A DNA stretch of 64,000 bases from Bin55 sp963667455. GTDB taxonomy: Bacteria > Pseudomonadota > Gammaproteobacteria > Pseudomonadales > Azotimanducaceae. Shown one piece after another: positions 1-7,039 of the stretch. Location of the stretch: contig CAXXFR010000013.1 of the NCBI GenBank assembly GCA_963667455.2, positions 310,001 through 374,000 of the forward strand. Direction: 5' to 3'. Both the position numbers and the translations under genes were made by a program. The notes under the pieces were generated by a model. It did no database searches and had not been told where the DNA came from. It saw only the letters and a program-made list of their open reading frames with translations. The first letter of the stretch is position 1; each line of letters opens with the position of its first letter.

Positions 1-151
1 GTACCCTCGATAGAGTACTGCGTCCACAGCCAGGGCGATTCGCAGTCTCCGTGACGTTTAGACCCTCTGCATCCATACTTACGCGGATCAGTTCGCCGAG
101 GTGTGGTGGGTATCGCATCGGGCCGACCCGTTCGCCGGCAGTGTCGTCCAT
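1..151 (-). CDS. higA: HigA-type antitoxin, N-terminal part (cut by window edge)
   Basis: This is the first 50 residues of a helix-turn-helix antitoxin of the HigA/XRE type, which would neutralise a RelE-like mRNA-cleaving toxin and repress its own operon. The visible match is the N-terminal signature PPHLGELIR at residues 15-23, followed by the HTH core with LNVTE and GRSTLSRV, as in the family's GELI...LGLSVTEAA...SRSTLSRL pattern. The ATG at 151 has a strong AAAGGAG about eight bases upstream, which supports the start. HigA normally follows the toxin gene higB; the 150-400 stretch upstream shows no intact higB. The rest of the gene lies outside the window, so completeness cannot be judged. 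Confidence 0.72.
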   Translation of the reverse strand, partial: MDDTAGERVGPMRYPPHLGELIRVSMDAEGLNVTETANRPGCGRSTLSRV

Positions 152-159
152 AACAAGAG

Positions 160-400
160 CTCCTTTCTGCCGCAATCATACTTGAACGCGACTATATCCA
201 CGTTCCATCTCGCGGGCGACGTAGCGCTGCAGTACAACTCCCGGATTGCCTGTCTTTCGAAGACATCCGTCAACGCAACCCAGCACCTTCAGGTCACTCT
301 TGACGCGCTGGCGATCCTTGGAGAATTGTCGTGTGAAGTAATAACGGATGCAACGCCAAGTGTCGGCTCGATGTTCCATGTGGAATAAATAGAGTGCATC
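160..400 (-). pseudogene. Possible decayed higB toxin remnant
   Basis: The position directly upstream of the higA start is where the RelE-family toxin gene higB should sit. No single frame gives a full toxin. One minus frame carries RQRVKSDLKVL, loosely like the family's helix before the conserved region, and another ends in WNVDIVAFKYDCG, loosely like the usual ...VEIVDYH end. If the reading is right, the toxin is split by at least one frameshift. The similarity is weak and was judged by eye, and the stretch may simply be non-coding. Confidence 0.25.
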
Positions 401-502
401 CGCTTGCTTTATGAATTGGATTGGTCGAGCGTTCAGTTGGGGTTGCGGAGCAGTTGGCGTTCCAACGACCATAATTAACCCATCGAGACTAGGAGAAGAT
501 CA

Positions 503-1627
503 GTGGGTCCATTACAGGGATTTCAAGTTATCGAGCTTGCCGGAATAGGTCCCGGTCCGTTCTGTGGAATGATGCTCTCGGACATGGGAGCCGACGTAAT
601 CCGCGTCGATCGGATTTCTGGATCCGGACGAGCACCTCGAGATGTGATGCAACGCAACCGCAAGTCGATAGCCGTCGATTTGAAGACCGACGAGGGAACG
701 GAAATCGTGCTGCGGATGTGCGAGTCTTCGGATGCGCTGTTCGAAGGCTTTAGGCCCGGCGTTACGGAACGCCTAGGACTTGGACCAGACGACTGCATGG
801 CCCGAAATGAACGGTTGGTGTACGGGCGCATGACCGGATGGGGTCAGGAGGGACCGCTCGCTCTTGCTGCCGGGCACGACATCAATTACATCGGTTTATC
901 CGGTGCGCTTCACTGCATCGGAGAGCCGGGAGGGAAGCCTGTGCCGCCATTGAACTTGATCGGCGACTTCGGCGGAGGCGGCATGTTGCTCGCATTCGGC
1001 CTCGTCTGTGGAATGCTGGAGTCCCAGCGGTCTGGCAAGGGTCAAGTCGTTGATGCAGCCATGGTCGACGGTGCTGCCGCGCTCATGGCATCGTTCTTCG
1101 GCATGGCCGGTGGTGGATTTTTCGATGAACGGGGATCCAACCTACTCGATGGCGGAGCCCATTTCTACAACACCTACGAGACGAGCGATGGCAAGTACGT
1201 CTGCGTGGGTTCGATCGAACCTCAGTTCTACGAGCTTCTCTTAAAGCATGCCGAAATTGATGAGCCCGATTTCCTACGCCAGATGAGTCGTGATGATTGG
1301 CCCAGTCTACGAAGCAAACTCGCCGACATCTTCAAGACCAAGACGCGCGATGAATGGTGCAGCATCATGGAAGGAACGGATGTCTGTTTCGCGCCTGTGT
1401 TGTCGGTCTGGGAAGCCCCGCAACATCCGCACAACGTTGCTCGTGAAGCCTTTGTCGAGTTGGATGGCGTCACACAACCGGCCCCGGCGCCTCGGTTCAG
1501 TCGGACTGTTCCCAGTGTTCGTCACGGCGCAAGAGTTCCCAGTCAGGATGCCGACGAAGTACTGAGTTCCTTCGACTATCCGGCTGAGACCATTGCGGAG
1601 TTGAAATCGGCTGGTGTTGTTGGTTGA
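503..1627 (+). CDS. CaiB/BaiF CoA transferase family, alpha-methylacyl-CoA racemase-like
   Basis: A 374-residue class III CoA-transferase-fold protein. Family members either move CoA between acids or, in the AMACR/MCR branch, epimerise 2-methylacyl-CoA thioesters so that branched chains can enter beta-oxidation. The three MCR catalytic residues can be placed: His125 in GHDINYIG, Asp155 in NLIGDFGGGG and Glu239 in GSIEPQFY, matching His126, Asp156 and Glu241 of the mycobacterial racemase. That favours racemase over transferase. The GTG start at 503 has AGGAGAAG directly upstream at 491-498. It is followed after 54 bases by a propionyl-CoA synthetase on the same strand, so the pair probably handles methyl-branched or propionyl-CoA intermediates. 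Confidence 0.9.
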   Translation: MGPLQGFQVIELAGIGPGPFCGMMLSDMGADVIRVDRISGSGRAPRDVMQRNRKSIAVDLKTDEGTEIVLRMCESSDALFEGFRPGVTERLGLGPDDCMARNERLVYGRMTGWGQEGPLALAAGHDINYIGLSGALHCIGEPGGKPVPPLNLIGDFGGGGMLLAFGLVCGMLESQRSGKGQVVDAAMVDGAAALMASFFGMAGGGFFDERGSNLLDGGAHFYNTYETSDGKYVCVGSIEPQFYELLLKHAEIDEPDFLRQMSRDDWPSLRSKLADIFKTKTRDEWCSIMEGTDVCFAPVLSVWEAPQHPHNVAREAFVELDGVTQPAPAPRFSRTVPSVRHGARVPSQDADEVLSSFDYPAETIAELKSAGVVG

Positions 1628-1681
1628 CAGCAATGTCGTTAGATAGCTCAACGTGAGACTAGTGAAGTGCAAGGGAACTAA

Positions 1682-3577
1682 GTGAGCGCATATACAGAGG
1701 CGTATCAACGTTCCCTTCGCGATCCAGAATCCTTCTGGGCTGAGCAAGCACAGCAAATCGACTGGTATGAGCGTCCGCAGCAAGTCCTGAGCAAGGATGC
1801 CAACGGAGCTGACCGATGGTTTCAGGGCGGAAAGCTCAATACCGCTTGGCTTGCGCTGGACCGACACGTTGAAGCGGGTCGAGGAGATGAAATAGCTCTC
1901 ATCTACGACTCGCCCGTAACTGAGACCATCAAGAGATTCAGTTTCGCCGAAACCACGCAGGAAGTTGCGTTGATCGCTGGTGCATTGCTTCGGTCAGGTG
2001 TTCAAAAAGGCGATCGGGTCGTGATCTACATGCCGATGATCCCTGAAACGGTCTTTGCCATGCTTGCCTGCGCACGCATCGGTGCCATTCACTCTGTCGT
2101 TTTCGGTGGTTTTGCAGCGCCGGAATTGGCGACGCGCATCGACGACGCTTCACCCAAGGTGGTGCTTACCGCGACCTGCGGAATCGAATTTCAGACAGTC
2201 ATTCGCTACATGCCTTTAGTTGAACAAGCCCTTCAGCTGTCGACCCATGAACCTGATATGGTCGTGGTCTTGCAACGAGATGTGATGCCCGAGGATCTCG
2301 AATCCCAGCGGTATTCGGATTGGAATGAATGGGTGTCTGGCGCGATTGCGGCAGATCCAATTGCAGTAGATGCTTGGGATCCGCTTTACATTCTCTACAC
2401 ATCGGGGACGACCGGTAAGCCCAAAGGAGTGTTGCGCGATGCGGGCGGTCATGCCGTCGCCTTGAACTACAGCATGGACACGATCTACGGTTGTCAGGCC
2501 GGCGATGTGTTCTGGGCAGCCTCCGACGTCGGGTGGGTCGTCGGGCACTCCTACATCGTCTACGGGCCGCTTATCAAGGGATGCACTTCGATTCTCTACG
2601 AAGGGAAGCCGGTTCGCACTCCAGACGCCGGTGCTTTCTGGAGGGTTGTAGCGCAACATAAGGTGAAGACTCTGTTTGCCGCACCGACTGCGTTTCGTGC
2701 GATCAAGAAAGAAGACCCAGATTGCGACATGCTTCGTCAGTACGACCTCAGTTCATTGAAGTACCTCTTTCTCGCCGGTGAGAGAACGGATGCATCAACT
2801 TGGTACTGGCTACAGCAACACACCAAGGTACCGGTGATCGATCATTGGTGGCAGACGGAGACAGGCTGGGCAATTTGCGCCAACATGGTCGGCTACGGTC
2901 TGCACGACATGCGACCGGGATCGTTGACCTTTCCGGTTCCCGGCTACGACATCCGAATCGTTGACGACGAAGGGTCGGAGTTGCCAACCTCGCAGACAGG
3001 CAACGTCGTAGTCAAGCCTCCGCTGCCGCCCGGAAATCTGCCGACCGTATGGGGCGATCATTCGCGATTCGAGTCATCCTATTGGGAGCAGTTTCCGGGA
3101 ATGTACGCAACTGGAGACGGAGGCTATCGCGATGAAGATGGCTATGTGTACATCATGGGTCGGACCGACGATGTCATTAATGTCGCTGGCCATCGGCTAT
3201 CAACCGGAGAACTCGAGGAAACGCTGTCCGCGCACACTTCAATAGCCGAATGTGCCGTCATAGGAATTCAAGATGAACTGAAGGGGCAAGTGCCGATCGG
3301 ACTGGCCGTTCTCAAGGATGGAGCAAATATCTCGCCATCGACGTTGGAGACCGAACTGATTGAAATGGTGCGAAAGCATGTTGGACCTTTTGCCAACTAC
3401 AAGCGCACGTGCACAGTGAATAGGCTTCCGAAGACTCGGTCGGGCAAGATCCTCCGCCAGGTCATGCGCAAGATGATCGACGGCGAACCTTATTCGGTGC
3501 CATCCACCATCGATGATCCTGGGATCATCGATGAGGTACGGATAGAGCTGGTCAAATCCGGCCTCATGAGAGACTAG
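1682..3577 (+). CDS. prpE: Propionate--CoA ligase
   Basis: A 631-residue AMP-forming acyl-CoA synthetase of the acetyl/propionyl-CoA synthetase subfamily, which activates propionate to propionyl-CoA through an acyl-adenylate. The N-terminus (PESFWAEQAQQIDWYERP) and overall length are typical of PrpE. The P-loop YTSGTTGKPKGVLRD is near residues 238-252, GRTDDVINVAGHRLSTGE near 493-510, and the C-terminal adenylating lysine is in TRSGKILRQVMRKM near 588. The GTG start follows AGGGAAC. No methylcitrate-cycle genes are adjacent, so the propionyl-CoA is handled elsewhere or feeds the neighbouring racemase-type enzyme's pathway. Acetyl-CoA synthetase is less likely given the N-terminal motif. Confidence 0.92.
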   Translation: MSAYTEAYQRSLRDPESFWAEQAQQIDWYERPQQVLSKDANGADRWFQGGKLNTAWLALDRHVEAGRGDEIALIYDSPVTETIKRFSFAETTQEVALIAGALLRSGVQKGDRVVIYMPMIPETVFAMLACARIGAIHSVVFGGFAAPELATRIDDASPKVVLTATCGIEFQTVIRYMPLVEQALQLSTHEPDMVVVLQRDVMPEDLESQRYSDWNEWVSGAIAADPIAVDAWDPLYILYTSGTTGKPKGVLRDAGGHAVALNYSMDTIYGCQAGDVFWAASDVGWVVGHSYIVYGPLIKGCTSILYEGKPVRTPDAGAFWRVVAQHKVKTLFAAPTAFRAIKKEDPDCDMLRQYDLSSLKYLFLAGERTDASTWYWLQQHTKVPVIDHWWQTETGWAICANMVGYGLHDMRPGSLTFPVPGYDIRIVDDEGSELPTSQTGNVVVKPPLPPGNLPTVWGDHSRFESSYWEQFPGMYATGDGGYRDEDGYVYIMGRTDDVINVAGHRLSTGELEETLSAHTSIAECAVIGIQDELKGQVPIGLAVLKDGANISPSTLETELIEMVRKHVGPFANYKRTCTVNRLPKTRSGKILRQVMRKMIDGEPYSVPSTIDDPGIIDEVRIELVKSGLMRD

Positions 3578-3926
3578 CTATTGTCAGGTGCAAGGTGGAG
3601 TTCCTGATCGACATTGGTTGTAACATTGACTGAGTCCGAGACCGGGAGAACCCGTACAACGTTTGAGCTTCGAGCTCGTTAAAGCTTTTGGGACCCGGTC
3701 TCGGATACCACAAGACTCGCCAAGAAATCCTTCCTGTCTCGCAACTCGATTGAGTCGACTAACTCGACCAGCACATTAGTCTGTCACTGTCGGTCTGATG
3801 GCTGCCTGCGGGGCATCGCAAGCGGATGAAGTCGACCAACTTGCTGGATCAACTCCAAGGGAAATTGCAGCAGACTAATGACATTACTCAGGGGGAGAGC
3901 GTTTCAGTTCGCGTCAGTGTTGCAGG
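3578..3926. other. Non-coding gap between convergent genes
   Basis: About 350 bases between prpE and the 3' end of the Rieske operon on the other strand. I see no convincing gene on either strand. The notable content is a long nested inverted repeat at 3635-3705, listed separately. Confidence 0.6.
3635..3705. repeat. Perfect 12-bp inverted repeat with nested palindrome
   Basis: The arms TCCGAGACCGGG (3635-3646) and CCCGGTCTCGGA (3694-3705) are exact reverse complements separated by 47 bases. Inside the loop lies a second palindrome, GAGCT-TCG-AGCTC at 3665-3677. The structure sits between two convergent transcription units, where a bidirectional terminator would be expected, but neither strand has a clean T-tract after the stem. 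It could also be a small intergenic repeat or a structured RNA. Confidence 0.65.
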
Positions 3927-4205
3927 TTAGCTTGAAGGTCCCCATACTGCAAAAGCGATGGACAAACAAGCTAATGCGATCCATGTCAACACAACGACCC
4001 AGAACGCAACGGGATGGGCTTTGCGAGAAACAGTTTGCACGAATGAACTCTCTCCAGTCACAATGTCCCAGGTTGCCCATGCCAGAAACAGTACTCCGAA
4101 GATCCAAGTCTGGTTCAGTAGAACAGCAGACCAGACAATCAATAGCGCGATCCACGTAGGTGCTAGATTGGCTGGTGGTGCATTGAGTTGTCGCATTTGT
4201 TTCAC
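3927..4205 (-). CDS. Small integral membrane protein coupled to the Rieske oxygenase
   Basis: A 92-residue hydrophobic protein with about three predicted membrane segments: the first around LAPTWIALLIVW, the second around IFGVLFLAWATWDIV and the third around VAFWVVVLTWIALACLSIAF. I do not recognise the family. I chose GTG at 4205 because it overlaps the TGA of the upstream Rieske gene as GTGA and has GGAG about nine bases upstream; an ATG nine bases further in is an alternative. The overlap indicates translational coupling, so it may anchor the oxygenase or serve its electron supply or substrate entry. That role is only inferred. Confidence 0.65.
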   Translation of the reverse strand: MKQMRQLNAPPANLAPTWIALLIVWSAVLLNQTWIFGVLFLAWATWDIVTGESSFVQTVSRKAHPVAFWVVVLTWIALACLSIAFAVWGPSS

Positions 4206-5251
4206 GATTTTTGCTCCAAGTGCACCGATGGCGGCTCGACATCGTTGATGCGCCAATTGAGATAGTGGCCGAAATCCATGACGACGCGCTCAATCGGAAG
4301 CAGTTGACCTGGTCGGAAATCTCCTTCCATTCCTCGCTGTACTCGTTCGCAGATTTCTTTGTCTTCGGAAACGAACGCAGTCAGTTGCTTGAATGCACCA
4401 GAAATTTGTTCTGATTCATACGTACTACCCGACCGAAAGGTACATCGGTGTGTGTCGATAGGATGAACGGCCAGCCAGAAGAAGTTCTCTTCGGTGAACA
4501 CTCCGACAAACGCAGGTGGTAAGCTAATGAGAAGATAATCTGAGCCTCCCTTGACAGCATAACCAGTCGCGGAAGCACGAGCTGAGCCGGCTATGTAGTA
4601 CGCACTTCTTGAAGGTGTGACCAGCTCGAGAGTGGATCGGTGAACCTTGAAGAGGTGATAACTCTCCATTGAATTGGTAGCAGCGATCTTCCAGTTGCAT
4701 TCCCACACCTCATTGACTTCACGAGCGGAGCCCTGGTGCAACGTACCGAGGCCTTGTTCAGCAACGAATGGTTCGACAGCTGAGCAACGCCGTTTGAGCG
4801 TTTCGATTTCTGTATTGAGACTAACGAAGACTAGTCCGTGCCAGGATTCGACTCGGTAAACAGGGAGACCGTGGGAGTCCCTATCAATCGAACCTGGTGT
4901 CTCGAAGGGACATCCTATCAGCTTTCCAGAGTCATCGTAGGTCCATGCGTGGTAGGGGCACTGAATCCGTTTTCCATTGGTTGGTTCTTCAACGAGCAGC
5001 GTACCTCTGTGAGCGCACAGATTTGAGAGAGCAGTTAGTTCTCCCGATTGGTTGCGTAGCAACAGCACCGGCTGACGGCCAATGACAACAGGTAGCTGAT
5101 CACCTGGATTGGGAAGTGCATCTTCCGTCGTCACGAAAACCCAGTCTTCGTGCCAGATGCGATCCATCTCGACGGTTAACCACGCTGGATCGCGATAAGA
5201 AACGGCTGGCAATGCACGAGTTGGATCGAAATCAATATGCTGTGATGTCAC
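4202..5251 (-). CDS. Rieske non-heme iron oxygenase, catalytic (alpha) subunit
   Basis: Aromatic-ring-hydroxylating-type oxygenase of about 349 residues. Such enzymes take electrons through a Rieske 2Fe-2S cluster to a mononuclear iron that activates O2. The Rieske ligands are C79-x-H81 (CAHRG) and C98-x2-H101 (CPYHAW) counted from the GTG at 5251. The iron-binding region reads NSMESYHLFKVH with H199 and H204. The substrate cannot be read from sequence; demethylases and choline-monooxygenase-type enzymes share this layout. No reductase is adjacent. The start is uncertain: an in-frame ATG at 5293 lies inside the shared palindrome, GTG at 5278 is possible, and GTG at 5251 puts the operator in the 5' leader. 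A divergent TetR gene is the likely regulator. Confidence 0.88.
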   Translation of the reverse strand: MTSQHIDFDPTRALPAVSYRDPAWLTVEMDRIWHEDWVFVTTEDALPNPGDQLPVVIGRQPVLLLRNQSGELTALSNLCAHRGTLLVEEPTNGKRIQCPYHAWTYDDSGKLIGCPFETPGSIDRDSHGLPVYRVESWHGLVFVSLNTEIETLKRRCSAVEPFVAEQGLGTLHQGSAREVNEVWECNWKIAATNSMESYHLFKVHRSTLELVTPSRSAYYIAGSARASATGYAVKGGSDYLLISLPPAFVGVFTEENFFWLAVHPIDTHRCTFRSGSTYESEQISGAFKQLTAFVSEDKEICERVQRGMEGDFRPGQLLPIERVVMDFGHYLNWRINDVEPPSVHLEQKS

Positions 5252-5281
5252 GATTGAGGTTTCTTGGTAGCAGTTCACGCC

Positions 5282-5307
5282 AATATGATACATAGATGTA
5301 TCATATT
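5282..5307. promoter_or_regulatory. 26-bp perfect palindromic operator
   Basis: The arms AATATGATACAT (5282-5293) and ATGTATCATATT (5296-5307) are exact reverse complements separated by two bases. The site lies between the divergent Rieske oxygenase and TetR genes, just upstream of both likely starts. This is the usual place and symmetry for a TetR dimer site that represses both directions. The sequence symmetry is direct; the binding partner is inferred from position. Confidence 0.8.
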
Positions 5308-5355
5308 TTGTCACATGGAGAGTCTGAATGTGAGTATTGGTCCTTGCAGTTCGGG

Positions 5356-5913
5356 ATGAGTAAAGAGTCGCGACACAAGATTCGGCCGCGGACGCTCCAG
5401 GCAATTCTCGAGGCTGCCATTCGACTGCTCAATGCAAATTCTGGCACCACAATGACAGACATAGCGAAAGCCGCTGGTGTGGGAAGAGCGACGCTACATC
5501 GTCACTTCCAAACCAAGGACGATCTCATCCAGACTTTGAGTGCTCGATGCATGGAAGAGATGAACGCCGCCGTGCGGGCGACAGATTCAACAGACAAACC
5601 TGCAGTGGACAGGCTGCACGCCATGCTCAAGAGCACGATCCCTCTAGGTGATCGCTATGCGTTCCTAGCGATCGAACGGATGGAAGATGAACAGCTGCAA
5701 GCGGCCTATCAAGAACAGCTGTGTTGGACCACGGCACTGATCGAACAACTTAAGACTGAGCAAGCTATTGCCAAGGACGTGCCGACCTCATGGGCAGTCG
5801 CACAGGTGGATCAAATCATTTGGACCGCATGGACTGCTGTCTGGACTTCGGAACTTGCGATTGACGATGCGGCCGAGTTGGCACTTCGAACGTTATTGAA
5901 GGGCTTGTCCTAG
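5356..5913 (+). CDS. TetR/AcrR family transcriptional regulator
   Basis: A regulator of about 185 residues with an N-terminal helix-turn-helix (MTDIAKAAGVGRATLHRHF, roughly residues 34-52), preceded by the usual ILEAAIRLLNANSG helix and followed by a divergent ligand-binding domain with Trp-rich C-terminal helices. It is transcribed away from the Rieske oxygenase, and a perfect palindrome lies between them, so it most likely represses itself and that operon until a substrate or product binds. The reading frame is open back to an ATG at 5296, which lies inside the palindrome, so I prefer ATG 5356 (MSKESRHKIRP). The ligand is unknown. Confidence 0.88.
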   Translation: MSKESRHKIRPRTLQAILEAAIRLLNANSGTTMTDIAKAAGVGRATLHRHFQTKDDLIQTLSARCMEEMNAAVRATDSTDKPAVDRLHAMLKSTIPLGDRYAFLAIERMEDEQLQAAYQEQLCWTTALIEQLKTEQAIAKDVPTSWAVAQVDQIIWTAWTAVWTSELAIDDAAELALRTLLKGLS

Positions 5914-6153
5914 AGTCTCAAACTGAGAGCGAATTCTCTTAAGACGGGTCTTCAGAGGCTGAAGCAATTCTTTTAGGCACCTCGGTCGATCCGCGTCAGG
6001 AATGTTGTTGATATTCCAAGGCACGACTACGGCTCCAGTGCGGATACTTCGCGAAGAGGTGGACCAGGGTTTGATCCACTCCAAAGAGGATCGAACAATA
6101 GAATCGAATTGCACAGACATAGTGCGCTGTCCATTGCCAAAGAAACCCAAGCC

Positions 6154-6996
6154 ATGAACTCCGAACATGTAAAGCTACACAGAGACGGACCGGTTTGCAC
6201 GCTGATCCTGTCCAATCCACCACGCCACACCATCAATGCAAGGGGATCCCAAGATCTCTTCGAGCATTTGGTCGAACTATCGACGGATAGAGAAGTTCGA
6301 GTCGTCGTATTGACAGGCGGTTCGGACGACATATTCGTCAGGCATTACGAAGTCGGAGAACTCGCGGACGCTTCGGAACGGCTGGTTGATCGCAAACCGC
6401 CTCAGCGACCAGCACCAAGAAATCAGAACAAGCAAGAGCGTCGAAGGGAAGGTGGGCTTCGAGGTGCAATGACCCAATTGGAGTCCATGGATCAGATCAC
6501 CATCGCCGCCATCAACGGCATGGCGCATGGCGGAGGGCTCGAACTAGCGTTGGCTTGCGACTTTCGTCTAGCTCGAAGCGGCGAGTTCACACTTGGACTA
6601 CCCGAAACTGGCGTGGGCATTCTTCCCGGTGGCGGAGGAACCCAGCGACTAGCGCGGATCATTGGTGTAGCCCGAGCCTTGGATTTGATTCTTCATGGGT
6701 CGACCTTTAGCCCCGAAAACGCACTTGCAATGGGAATTGTCAGTCGCGTGTTACCCAACCCACTAGATGAGTATCGGCAAGCAGTTTCCGAATTCGCTCG
6801 CAACCTCGCAAACCGAGCCCCCAAAGCACTTGCCAACTCGAAACGTGCAATACGAGAGGGCATCGAAATGTCACTTTCTGATGGATTGAGGCGGGAAGCC
6901 GAACTGTTTGCAGAACTGATGGCGACCAATGACGCTCGTAGGGCATTGAGGGCGGTTACAACGGGTGAGAGGATTGGTCCATTCTCAGGCGAGTGA
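6154..6996 (+). CDS. Enoyl-CoA hydratase/isomerase family protein
   Basis: A crotonase-fold protein of about 280 residues. The oxyanion-hole and catalytic region is clear: AHGGGLELALACDFRLA followed by GLPETGVGILPGGGGTQRL, keeping both glutamates equivalent to Glu144 and Glu164 of the rat hydratase. Hydration of trans-2-enoyl-CoA is therefore plausible. A basic, proline-rich insertion (KPPQRPAPRNQNKQERRREGG, in part) sits between the CoA-binding half and the catalytic loop and is longer than usual. An in-frame ATG at 6109 exists, but homology begins at MNSEHVKLHRDG, so 6154 is preferred. It stands alone, convergent with proS. Confidence 0.88.
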   Translation: MNSEHVKLHRDGPVCTLILSNPPRHTINARGSQDLFEHLVELSTDREVRVVVLTGGSDDIFVRHYEVGELADASERLVDRKPPQRPAPRNQNKQERRREGGLRGAMTQLESMDQITIAAINGMAHGGGLELALACDFRLARSGEFTLGLPETGVGILPGGGGTQRLARIIGVARALDLILHGSTFSPENALAMGIVSRVLPNPLDEYRQAVSEFARNLANRAPKALANSKRAIREGIEMSLSDGLRREAELFAELMATNDARRALRAVTTGERIGPFSGE

Positions 6997-7039
6997 AGAT
7001 TGACCTGTGACTGGAGGTCTGAATCACATGTCGTTGTTG

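Noticed and set aside
101..388. Open plus-strand frame of 95 codons opposite the HigA region
   Set aside because: No recognisable product or ribosome site, and it lies antisense to a supported HigA N-terminus.
1307..1867. 186-codon minus frame spanning the CoA transferase end and prpE start
   Set aside because: It overlaps two well-supported genes on the other strand and has a basic composition with no motif.
3878..4248. Plus frames overlapping the small membrane protein gene
   Set aside because: They are antisense to a translationally coupled minus-strand gene and lack motifs.
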